Source: Candidatus Aegiribacteria sp. (GTDB taxonomy: Bacteria; Fermentibacterota; Fermentibacteria; Fermentibacterales; JCC-6). From it: a stretch of DNA of 5,477 nt. The notes under the pieces are model-generated. The model made no database searches and was not told where the DNA came from. It saw nothing but the letters and a program-made list of their open reading frames with translations. Position 1 is the stretch's first letter, and each line of letters begins with the position of its first letter. Both the position numbers and the translations under genes were made by a program. The stretch is from the NCBI GenBank assembly GCA_030600975.1, contig JAUVUL010000164.1, positions 1-5,477 of the forward strand, in the 5' to 3' direction. Positions 1-5,477 of this stretch are shown piece after piece.

Positions 1-1
1 A

Positions 2-457
2 GCCCTTTATTTGTCACCGGGGAGATACCGAACAAAATTCGGGGAGGCAGAGGAGAGGGAATGGACCCGACTTATGATGGACAGAGGCATTGAACTCGTC
101 TGCCTGGCCGGTCTTATGAGAATAATCAAAGGTATTATGCTGGAGGAGTTCCAGGATAGAATCATAAACATACATCCATCACTCCTTCCATCCTTTCCCG
201 GGTTGCACGCTCAGGAGCAGGCACTTGATTATGGTGTCCGAATAACCGGCTGCACGGTTCATTACGTAGATGCCGGTGTTGATACCGGTCCGATTATTCT
301 GCAGAAAGCGGTCTGCGTGAAGGATGATGATACCGTTGAAACACTGTCCGGCAGTATACTGCAGCAGGAGCATATTGCCTATTCCGAGGCTGTAAAACTT
401 ATCTGCAATGGTGGCCCTACCGCTTCAGGAAGACGTATATTGGAACGGGAACAATGA
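2..457 (+). CDS. purN: Phosphoribosylglycinamide formyltransferase (PurN), 5'-truncated
   Basis: PurN transfers a formyl group from 10-formyltetrahydrofolate to glycinamide ribonucleotide, the third step of cytosolic de novo purine synthesis. The reading frame is open from the first full codon at base 2, so the start lies before the window; 151 residues are visible. By comparison with the roughly 210-residue E. coli enzyme about 50 N-terminal residues, including the glycine-rich phosphate-binding loop, are missing. The family signature NIHPSLLPSFPG is present (its Asn codon is 167-169), as is the VDAGVDTGPIILQ stretch. The catalytic Asn, His and Asp of the family are therefore all kept. The QQEHIAYSEAV segment matches the usual C-terminal helix. 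The TTG at 11 is inside the domain and is not a plausible true start. A 42-base gap separates it from the next gene on the same strand, with no terminator visible. Confidence 0.95.
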   Translation, partial: ALYLSPGRYRTKFGEAEEREWTRLMMDRGIELVCLAGLMRIIKGIMLEEFQDRIINIHPSLLPSFPGLHAQEQALDYGVRITGCTVHYVDAGVDTGPIILQKAVCVKDDDTVETLSGSILQQEHIAYSEAVKLICNGGPTASGRRILEREQ

Positions 458-484
458 TGGTTTTCCCTTATATGGAAGATGTTT

Positions 485-490
485 GAGAGG
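485..490 (+). promoter_or_regulatory. Ribosome binding site for the M15 peptidase gene
   Basis: GAGAGG lies 9 bases before the ATG at 500. It supports that ATG as the start; the codon directly upstream in frame (497-499) is a TAA stop, so no longer form is possible. The surrounding 458-499 gap is AT-rich but shows no convincing -35/-10 pair and no terminator hairpin. Confidence 0.6.
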
Positions 491-499
491 ATAATATAA

Positions 500-1429
500 A
501 TGTACTGGTTACTGATATGGATGATGCTCTTTTCCACTTCGGATGATCCCGTTCCGGCTTTACCATGCCTTGAACTTAGCGTCAATGGAAACCCGCTGCC
601 TGAGAACAGACTGGCATTTGTAGTGATGCCGGGTGATTATGTAACCCTGTCAGTACAGGAGGAGAATACCGGATGGAGCGCTTCGGAAGGGTCTCCGTCC
701 AGTGGATCCGGCGGTTCCTTCGGATGGAGAGCCCCCAGGAACCACGGTGTTTTCTATATTGATGTAAGCTGCGGTGGTACGATAGAAAAGTACACGGTCA
801 TAGTTCCAGTTGAATCCTGCAGATGGAGGACAACCACACTTAATTCATACCCCATCGGAAGTTATGGAGACGGAAACAACCGTGATCGCATGCCGGACTA
901 TTTCATTGAGCTGACCTCTACCTCTTCAGGGGCAAGGATATCACCCCATCTCACACTTGGTCAGTTCCTCTGCCGGGTTGAGGGATATTATCCACAATAC
1001 ATGGCCTTTGACCTGAGACTGGCAGATAAGCTCGAAGCAATACTGGCGGCGGTACAGGAGGTTTATCCCCAGGCATCCGATATCCACAATATCAGTGGTT
1101 TCAGAACGCCTGTGTACAATGCCTCTATAGGCAACGAAACGACTGAGAGCCTCCACCTTTACGGACAGGCCGCCGATATCTGGATTGAAAGCTGGCCCTC
1201 GAACAATCTCATGGACGATATCGATCGGAACAAACGAGTTGATGTTTACGATGGTGAATATCTTGTTGAGATCGTCAGGAGGTTGGAAGTCGAGGGAAAA
1301 GTTATCACCGGAGGTGCGTCCGCATACAGATGGATTCCAACCCATGGCCCCTTTGTTCATATTGATATTCGTGGAAGCAGAGCTGTCTGGCCCACAAGCA
1401 GAACTCTGGTATCGGATCCCGTCATTTGA
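500..1429 (+). CDS. Exported M15-family zinc peptidase (peptidoglycan D,D/L,D-carboxypeptidase or endopeptidase type) with Ig-like domain
   Basis: The 309-residue protein starts with a short hydrophobic stretch (residues 2-11) lacking Lys/Arg, a weak but likely export signal. Residues about 23-104 look like a beta-sandwich Ig-like domain (GWRAPRNHGVFYIDVSCGG). From about 130 comes a Peptidase_M15-like domain: ISPHLTLGQFLCR at 147-159, SGFRTP at 199-204, SLHLYGQAADIW at 217-228 and FVHIDIRG at 285-292. His219, Asp226 and His287 fit the three zinc ligands of the VanY/MepK-type fold, so a peptide-stem cutting role in the cell wall is inferred; the exact bond cut is not visible. Residues 240-251 (DIDRNKRVDVYD) form an EF-hand/dockerin-like loop between the second and third ligands. 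The gene is 14 bases before an L,D-transpeptidase gene, which supports a peptidoglycan role. Family assignment is good, specificity is unknown. Confidence 0.83.
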   Translation: MYWLLIWMMLFSTSDDPVPALPCLELSVNGNPLPENRLAFVVMPGDYVTLSVQEENTGWSASEGSPSSGSGGSFGWRAPRNHGVFYIDVSCGGTIEKYTVIVPVESCRWRTTTLNSYPIGSYGDGNNRDRMPDYFIELTSTSSGARISPHLTLGQFLCRVEGYYPQYMAFDLRLADKLEAILAAVQEVYPQASDIHNISGFRTPVYNASIGNETTESLHLYGQAADIWIESWPSNNLMDDIDRNKRVDVYDGEYLVEIVRRLEVEGKVITGGASAYRWIPTHGPFVHIDIRGSRAVWPTSRTLVSDPVI

Positions 1430-1443
1430 AAGGCATGATCTGA

Positions 1444-2250
1444 ATGAATTCACTTAGAACCGCCATAACAGTACTTGCCTGTGTGCTTCTGGCCGGTCTT
1501 ATCATCAGCTTGGTGAGCGCGGATACTCTTTCAAGAAAGCTGAAAAGCCTGCATCTGGACTACAGGTTCGCTATGGATGAATTGAGTGTGCTCAGTTCTG
1601 AACGAGATACGCTTGTGGATTTGCATTCTTTCTCTCATCTACAGTCCGATTCACTGGATCTGCTGACATACAGGCTGGATTCTCTTCAGGCCCTGATGCA
1701 GGTACTTGAACTGAGTGAAAATTATGTAGGGTACTACCTTCTTATCGATACCTACCAGAACAGATTTCACCTCAGAAGAAACATTGGGGACGGTAACGAT
1801 ATTCTGGTAAGGTCAGGCTATTGTGCTACGGGAAAAGGCTGGAGAAGTAACAATAATGGTCAGGTGTGGAATTTCTCCACACCCAGGGGCCTCAGTTATG
1901 TAATTGAAAAGGGTGAGAATCCATACTGGTACAGACCGGACTGGTACTGGGAGGAAATGAATATGATACCTCCGGAACCGGATGAGTACGTCGTAATTCC
2001 TGATACGATCTCATGGGATGAGCAGATATCCTTCTATCATGATTCCCTGACTGCGGCCGAGAGGATCTATGTCCAGAGGGTGCCTGGAGCTCTGGGTTCG
2101 TACAAAATCGACCTCGGCGGCGGGATACTTATCCATTACGGAGTGGGCAGAGGCAGAAATGTAAGCCATGGATGCATTAGAATGGGAAGCAGCGATCTGG
2201 AAGCTCTTTACAGGTCGCTTCCAGTCGGTGCTCCTGTAGTCATATACTGA
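1444..2250 (+). CDS. Membrane-anchored L,D-transpeptidase (YkuD domain)
   Basis: L,D-transpeptidases make 3-3 peptidoglycan crosslinks or attach proteins to the wall through a cysteine acyl-enzyme. This 268-residue protein has Arg5 followed by a hydrophobic segment (7-25) that is either an anchor or a signal peptide with a possible cut after VSA (24-26). Residues about 28-90 are leucine-rich and charged, fitting a coiled-coil spacer. The YkuD domain starts near 96 (YYLLIDTYQNRFHLRR) and ends with the signature at 230-247: His231, then SHGCIRM with Ser241, His242, catalytic Cys244 and Arg246. All key residues are present, so it should be active. An insertion rich in Trp and Tyr (about 160-172) lies in the middle of the domain. 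The ATG at 1444 follows GAAAGG (1428-1433) by 10 bases; the ATG at 1435 runs straight into a stop. The natural partner is the M15 peptidase upstream. Confidence 0.92.
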   Translation: MNSLRTAITVLACVLLAGLIISLVSADTLSRKLKSLHLDYRFAMDELSVLSSERDTLVDLHSFSHLQSDSLDLLTYRLDSLQALMQVLELSENYVGYYLLIDTYQNRFHLRRNIGDGNDILVRSGYCATGKGWRSNNNGQVWNFSTPRGLSYVIEKGENPYWYRPDWYWEEMNMIPPEPDEYVVIPDTISWDEQISFYHDSLTAAERIYVQRVPGALGSYKIDLGGGILIHYGVGRGRNVSHGCIRMGSSDLEALYRSLPVGAPVVIY

Positions 2251-2254
2251 GAGG
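2249..2254 (+). promoter_or_regulatory. Ribosome binding site deciding a TTG start
   Basis: GAGAGG, overlapping the stop of the transpeptidase gene, sits 8 bases before the TTG at 2263. There is no ATG or GTG codon in frame before the membrane segment, and the frame is closed by the TGA at 2248-2250, so TTG 2263 is the best-supported start of the propeller gene. Confidence 0.6.
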
Positions 2255-2262
2255 TTGTTCAG

Positions 2263-3804
2263 TTGCACAAATCACATGTACAGGTTGAAGAGAGTATTAA
2301 GACTTCCGGAAATGGTGACAGCAGGCATATCCTCATTATCGGAATAAGCCTGATAGCCGCACTCATACTGCTGTTCCTTATCTCAACGGTCTTCAATTCA
2401 TCCGGATCGGACGGAGGACTGGCACAGGCGGTTCCGGCCGATTCATCGGATACTGATACTCTTGCTGTCATTGAAGATGAAGTCTTCATTGCGGAAATAC
2501 CGGAGTTCTGGCTTCAGGCAAGAGCTTTATCTACAGGTAATGCCGGGTGGGGGCTTGATATCGTTGCTCCTTTCAATAAACTCTGGCACATCAGATCAAA
2601 TGCGGGAAGGGAATTCTTTTCATCTCCAGCCCTTGTGGACGGAGTACTCTATTTCGGCTGCAATGACGGCAATCTGCGTGCTGTTGACGCTCTTAACGGT
2701 TCAGTGAAATGGACATTCGGTACTGCCTGCGGGATCTGTGGAGAGCCGGCGGTGGATTCTGAAACAGTGTACTTCGGCGGTCAGGACGGCGTAATCTACG
2801 CCCTCGACAGATTCTCCGGGAGCAAACGGTGGTCAGCCGGTCTCGGTTATCATGTATTCTGTAATACTGCCGTTCTTTCCGATACACTTATCGTTACAGG
2901 CAATTCAATGGGCAAGGTCTGCGCATTGAATGCACGTAACGGCGAACCGGTATGGGATGATGAGATCGGAGGGATAGTCCTGGGGCCTGTTATAGTGGAT
3001 TCCATGGCTGTATTCTCCACTGAGGGTGGGAATATTGTCGCCTTCGATCCTGCAGGGAATCAGCTCTGGGCCAGGGATTACAGCAACCAGGCGTCACCGC
3101 CTTCGGCTGATTCCACAGGTGTATATGCCGGTTTTTCAAACGGTGTTGTTAGGAAATTCTCACTGAATGACGGACATGTCTTATGGGAAACCGATATTGT
3201 AAGCTCTCCTTCAAGATGTGTCCTGGCAAGGCCCGTGATCGTGAGAGATGTGGTTCTCGCAGGTACAAATGACGGGCAGCTCGTCTCCCTGGCAACCTCT
3301 GACGGGACCGTACTCTGGAGACAGGATTTCGATAACTGGATACAGCTGCCGCCTGCAGTGGGGCAGGACATGGTGTACATGGCCTGCGATGATCAGCGCC
3401 TGCATATAGTTGACCTTGATACCGGAGTAAAGCTTGATTCACTTGAAATGGATGGTTATTCCGGAACCGCGCCTCTTCTTGTCAACGGTATACTCTATTT
3501 CGGGAACACCTCCGGTGACTTCGTGGCCCTTGGAGGTACTGTGCCTGAGGTGGAATCAGTTGAGACAGATGAAGAGCCGCTGGAAGAGCTGCCTGTTGAA
3601 GTTACCGAAGAGACGGTATCAGACATTGAAGAGTTGCCTGAGGCAGTTGTCGAAGAAATGGCAACCGATATTGAAGAGCTGACTGAGGCAGTTGTCGAAG
3701 AGACAACAACCGATGAGGAAACTCCTGAGGAAATGATACAGCCACTTCCCGTGGATCCGGAGAATGAGTCCGACAGCGCTGCGGATTCAACGGAGACGGA
3801 GTGA
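2263..3804 (+). CDS. Membrane-anchored PQQ-type beta-propeller protein (BamB-like) with acidic repeat tail
   Basis: Read from TTG, the protein has 513 residues. A hydrophilic N-terminus (1-22) precedes one membrane helix (about 23-44), then a linker, then a beta-propeller (about 95-425) and an acidic tail (426-513). The propeller shows repeated units of the type YFGxxDGxxxALDxxxGxxxW: for example near 130-150, 170-190, 211-231, 251-269, 288-308, 332-352 and 372-391. A last partial unit at 412-424 could close the ring with the LW strand at 107-108, which gives eight blades as in BamB. Topology would place the propeller outside the inner membrane. No quinoprotein dehydrogenase signature is seen, so a scaffold or binding role is more likely than an enzyme; I cannot name the ligand. 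BamB itself is an outer-membrane lipoprotein, which this is not. The stop overlaps the start of the next gene. Confidence 0.85.
   Translation: MHKSHVQVEESIKTSGNGDSRHILIIGISLIAALILLFLISTVFNSSGSDGGLAQAVPADSSDTDTLAVIEDEVFIAEIPEFWLQARALSTGNAGWGLDIVAPFNKLWHIRSNAGREFFSSPALVDGVLYFGCNDGNLRAVDALNGSVKWTFGTACGICGEPAVDSETVYFGGQDGVIYALDRFSGSKRWSAGLGYHVFCNTAVLSDTLIVTGNSMGKVCALNARNGEPVWDDEIGGIVLGPVIVDSMAVFSTEGGNIVAFDPAGNQLWARDYSNQASPPSADSTGVYAGFSNGVVRKFSLNDGHVLWETDIVSSPSRCVLARPVIVRDVVLAGTNDGQLVSLATSDGTVLWRQDFDNWIQLPPAVGQDMVYMACDDQRLHIVDLDTGVKLDSLEMDGYSGTAPLLVNGILYFGNTSGDFVALGGTVPEVESVETDEEPLEELPVEVTEETVSDIEELPEAVVEEMATDIEELTEAVVEETTTDEETPEEMIQPLPVDPENESDSAADSTETE
3577..3711 (+). repeat. Three tandem 45-bp coding repeats (15-residue acidic units)
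   Basis: Units at 3577-3621, 3622-3666 and 3667-3711 encode PLEELPVEVTEETVS, DIEELPEAVVEEMAT and DIEELTEAVVEETTT. The second and third are close to identical in DNA, the first is diverged. They form the Glu-rich tail of the propeller protein, and the period is an exact multiple of three, so copy-number change keeps the frame. Confidence 0.85.
3792..3795 (+). promoter_or_regulatory. Ribosome binding site choosing ATG 3804 over GTG 3801
   Basis: GGAG at 3792-3795 is 8 bases before the ATG at 3804 but only 5 before the in-frame GTG at 3801. The spacing favours the ATG, whose A is also the last base of the upstream TGA, giving translational coupling. A second GGAG at 3798-3801 is too close to serve either start. 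Confidence 0.5.
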
Positions 3805-4676
3805 TGGAGAAACCTGGCAGAGTACGCTCAGGATACGTAGCAATAGCCGGATCGGCGAATTCAGGGAAATCAGCCCTGATCAACGCTCTTTCATGCAGGA
3901 ACATATCTCCTTCGTACAACTTCAAAGGTACAACAAGGATTTCCATCTCAAGCATATATATGACGGAAAACGAACAGATATGTTTCATTGATACTCCTCC
4001 ACTGGATTATTACGAAGATGAAGAACTTTTCAGCAGCGTTGATGTCATATGCCTGACACTCAACTCCACCGAACTTTCAGTAAAGCTGAAATCTCCGGTT
4101 TTGCAAAGCTTCATAAGCCGGAATAGACAACTCCCTGTAATATTCGTACCTACTTTCATCGATTACTTTCCGGCAGAACTTCATGGAGCTTTTACAAATC
4201 AGATATCAATGTCGGTCAATTATCAGGAGATAGTACCTGTATGTGCTCCCTGCGGTCAGGGTATTAAGAGGCTTCGCAGAGTGATATTGAAATACATACC
4301 CGAAAGGGGTAAGCTTTTCCCTGATGGCTGTACCTCACTGCATTCGGAAAGGTTTCTGGTAAGCGAACAGATCAGGATAAGCCTTTTCAGTGTTCTTCCA
4401 TCAGAGATAGCAGCTACAACCGCAGTACAGATCGAGGAGTTCTCCATACGCGATGATAAGAGGTACGTCAGGGCCAATCTTCATGTTGCCCGTCATTCGA
4501 ACAAGGGCGTGGTAATCGGCAGGAAGGGAGTGATGCTTCAGGACATAGCGGATATAGCGTCAAAGGGTGCGTCCAGAATGATCGAAAGACCCCTCTATCT
4601 TGATCTATGGGTGAAGGTCAGGGAATCATGGCCTGAAAACCGTGATGACCTTATTGAATTCGGATATCTCTATTGA
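3804..4676 (+). CDS. era: Divergent Era-family protein (G domain plus KH domain) with degenerate GTP-recognition motifs
   Basis: Era is a GTPase that binds the 3' end of 16S rRNA during small-subunit maturation. This 290-residue protein has the Era order and length: a Ras-like G domain (about 8-168) and a C-terminal KH domain (about 195-285). The P-loop is intact (GSANSGKS, 16-23), and a threonine pair followed by Arg (43-45) fits switch I. The later motifs deviate: DxxG reads DTPP (63-66), NKxD reads TFID (117-120), and the SAxxG-like loop reads CAPCGQG (147-153). The KH motif IGRKG (238-242), the RPLYLDLWVKVRESW stretch (262-276) and the final FGYLY match the Era C-terminus well. So RNA binding is probably kept while guanine selectivity is doubtful. 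It may be the only Era of this organism or a paralogue; the window cannot tell. It overlaps the genes on both sides. Confidence 0.8.
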   Translation: MEKPGRVRSGYVAIAGSANSGKSALINALSCRNISPSYNFKGTTRISISSIYMTENEQICFIDTPPLDYYEDEELFSSVDVICLTLNSTELSVKLKSPVLQSFISRNRQLPVIFVPTFIDYFPAELHGAFTNQISMSVNYQEIVPVCAPCGQGIKRLRRVILKYIPERGKLFPDGCTSLHSERFLVSEQIRISLFSVLPSEIAATTAVQIEEFSIRDDKRYVRANLHVARHSNKGVVIGRKGVMLQDIADIASKGASRMIERPLYLDLWVKVRESWPENRDDLIEFGYLY

Positions 4677-5425
4677 AGGAAAAGACTGTTTTCAGCAACA
4701 GCTGCAGAATAGAGCTGGAAGCCTTCGAAGGCCCCCTTGACCTTCTTCTGTATCTATTGCGGCGGGATGAGATCGATATATACGACATTCCCGTCTCTCA
4801 TGTAGCCGATCAGTTCCTGAACTATATCAGAGCCGCCCGGGAGCTTGATCTGGACATAGCTAGTGAGTATCTGGTTATGGCTGCAACACTTACGAAGATG
4901 AAGAGTAAGGCTCTCCTTCCTGCACACAGGTTTGACGGGGAGGAGGAGGTCGATCCCGGAGCTGAACTGAGGCGTCAGCTCATACTCTACAGGACTTTCC
5001 GCGAGATAGCAGAAGAACTGCAGAGAAGCGAAGAAACCTGGACTGAGATCTATACTTCGCCCGGCGAGCGTGACAGATGGTCATGTGATTCAATTGAGAT
5101 CGAACCGGGGCAGGCATCACTGCTTGACCTTCTGAAAGCTCTCAACAGCCTCTCTGAAGAGGAAGCTGAACTTCCATCTCAGAGAATTCAGCGAACCCTG
5201 TTGACCATCAGCGAATGTATAGGTTCGCTTGAAAAAAGAATCGTGCCCGGTAAGACCATTTCCTTCAGAGAAATAATCGGTCCCGAACCCGCAAGATCCC
5301 GAATTGTATCATACTTCATTACAATTCTCGAACTAATAAGAAGAGGTTGGATATGCTGCCACCAGGCGTATCCATTCTCCGAAATAGAACTCCAACGTAC
5401 TGAAAGGTGGAGCGTTGATTCTTGA
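4673..5425 (+). CDS. scpA: Segregation and condensation protein A (ScpA)
   Basis: ScpA is the kleisin that bridges the heads of the SMC dimer and binds ScpB, forming the condensin that organises and separates the chromosome. The 250-residue length is normal. The N-terminal signature FEGPLDLLL is at 18-26, followed by a helical SMC-neck-binding region with AATLTKMKSKALLP (70-83). The middle is acidic and Glu-rich, and residues about 170-242 form the C-terminal winged helix (FREII, SYFITILELIRRGWICCHQ, FSEIEL). The start is TTG at 4673, which overlaps the TGA of the era-like gene; no good ribosome binding site is visible, so coupled translation is likely. No better start exists before the FEGPLDLLL motif. 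The last 14 codons lie in the left arm of a perfect inverted repeat, but the protein ends at a normal place for the family, so the stop is probably genuine. Confidence 0.93.
   Translation: MKEKTVFSNSCRIELEAFEGPLDLLLYLLRRDEIDIYDIPVSHVADQFLNYIRAARELDLDIASEYLVMAATLTKMKSKALLPAHRFDGEEEVDPGAELRRQLILYRTFREIAEELQRSEETWTEIYTSPGERDRWSCDSIEIEPGQASLLDLLKALNSLSEEEAELPSQRIQRTLLTISECIGSLEKRIVPGKTISFREIIGPEPARSRIVSYFITILELIRRGWICCHQAYPFSEIELQRTERWSVDS
5405..5412 (+). promoter_or_regulatory. Strong ribosome binding site inside the end of scpA
   Basis: AGGTGGAG is the best ribosome binding site in the window. It lies 9 bases before a TTG at 5422 whose TTGA overlaps the scpA stop, the same arrangement seen at the scpA start. 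It falls within the coding sequence for the last residues of ScpA. Confidence 0.4.
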
Positions 5426-5477
5426 CAGACTGGCAAGAATCAACGCTCCACCTTTCAGTACGTTGGAGTTCTATTTC
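5422..5477 (+). CDS. Possible first codons of a downstream gene (scpB candidate), disrupted by the fold-back end
   Basis: A TTG at 5422 overlaps the scpA stop (5423-5425) and is served by the strong site at 5405-5412. The frame then reads Met-Thr-Asp-Trp-Gln and stays open to the window edge. In many bacteria scpB directly follows scpA, so scpB is the natural guess from context; no ScpB motif is visible because too little is present. Codons beyond about 5437 are reverse complement of scpA and are probably not genuine, so only the first five or so residues could belong to the real gene. Confidence 0.25.
   Translation, partial: MTDWQESTLHLSVRWSSI

Larger units (their letters stand above)
5381..5477. 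repeat. Perfect 44-bp inverted repeat with 9-base spacer at the window end
   Basis: Bases 5381-5424 are the exact reverse complement of 5434-5477, separated by ACAGACTGG (5425-5433). The left arm codes for residues 237-250 of ScpA plus two bases of its stop codon. The right arm runs to the last base of the window, so it may be longer than seen. There is no T-run and the arms are not GC-rich, which argues against a simple intrinsic terminator. A fold-back assembly or amplification artefact is the simplest reading. Confidence 0.97.

Noticed and set aside
11..13. TTG at base 11 as the start of purN
   Set aside because: The frame is open to the window edge and residues before and after it are inside the PurN domain; the protein would lack its phosphate-binding N-terminus.
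458..499. Promoter in the purN to peptidase gap (AT-rich GATAATATAA near 490-499)
   Set aside because: The AT-rich run sits between the ribosome binding site and the start codon, so as a -10 element it would leave no room for a leader, and no -35 element is seen.
941..1453. A 170-codon open frame on the minus strand opposite the M15 peptidase gene
   Set aside because: The + strand frame here carries clear M15 motifs; the minus frame has no recognisable domain and spans the end of one real gene into the start of the next.
1474..1482. Possible lipobox (VLAC, residues 10-13) at the N-terminus of the L,D-transpeptidase
   Set aside because: Too few hydrophobic residues precede the Cys, and the hydrophobic run continues past it to about residue 25, so a membrane anchor or ordinary signal peptide fits better.
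2548..3537. PQQ-dependent quinoprotein dehydrogenase
   Set aside because: Only the propeller repeat pattern is shared; no quinoprotein dehydrogenase signature was recognised, the ring is smaller than in that family and the protein is tethered by an N-terminal membrane helix, closer to BamB-like proteins.
3602..3988. A 128-codon minus-strand frame across the acidic repeats and the start of the era-like gene
   Set aside because: It is the complement of the Glu-rich repeats, giving low-complexity Leu/Pro/Arg sequence, and has no supporting ribosome binding site or motif.
5381..5477. Intrinsic terminator after scpA
   Set aside because: The stem is far longer than a typical terminator, is not GC-rich, starts well inside the coding sequence and has no T-run visible.

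Overview
The window is a tightly packed bacterial segment of roughly balanced base composition. Six genes, all on the + strand, run with gaps of 42, 14 and 12 bases and then two stop/start overlaps, so they look like one transcription unit that begins before the window and continues past it. Two of the six complete or partial genes are read from TTG. An L,D-transpeptidase, a zinc murein peptidase and a membrane-anchored BamB-like propeller point to a bacterium with a periplasm or cell-wall space, most likely diderm. ScpA and a divergent Era suggest a lineage far from the model Proteobacteria. Genus or phylum cannot be named from the sequence alone; an uncultured lineage recovered by metagenomic assembly is a reasonable guess.

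Layout: (1) 2-457, the C-terminal two thirds of PurN (purine biosynthesis), cut by the left edge. (2) 500-1429, an exported M15-type zinc peptidase with an N-terminal Ig-like domain and an EF-hand/dockerin-type loop inside the catalytic domain. (3) 1444-2250, a membrane-anchored coiled-coil L,D-transpeptidase (YkuD). (4) 2263-3804, a one-pass membrane protein with a PQQ-type beta-propeller and an acidic tail built of 15-residue repeats. (5) 3804-4676, an Era-family protein whose RNA-binding KH end is intact but whose guanine-recognition motif is lost. (6) 4673-5425, ScpA, the kleisin of the SMC condensin. A strong ribosome binding site and a TTG overlapping the scpA stop suggest the first codons of another gene, possibly scpB, at 5422.

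How they fit: genes 2-4 form an envelope block (a peptidoglycan-cutting enzyme, a peptidoglycan-crosslinking enzyme and a propeller scaffold) set between housekeeping genes for purine synthesis, ribosome assembly and chromosome segregation.

The right end is a perfect 44-bp inverted repeat with a 9-base spacer, ending exactly at the last base of the window. Its left arm is the coding end of scpA. I read this most readily as a fold-back (chimeric) contig end, so sequence after about 5437 should not be trusted as genomic. No RNA genes, mobile elements, CRISPR arrays or convincing promoters were seen, and no gene-free stretch exceeds 55 bases.
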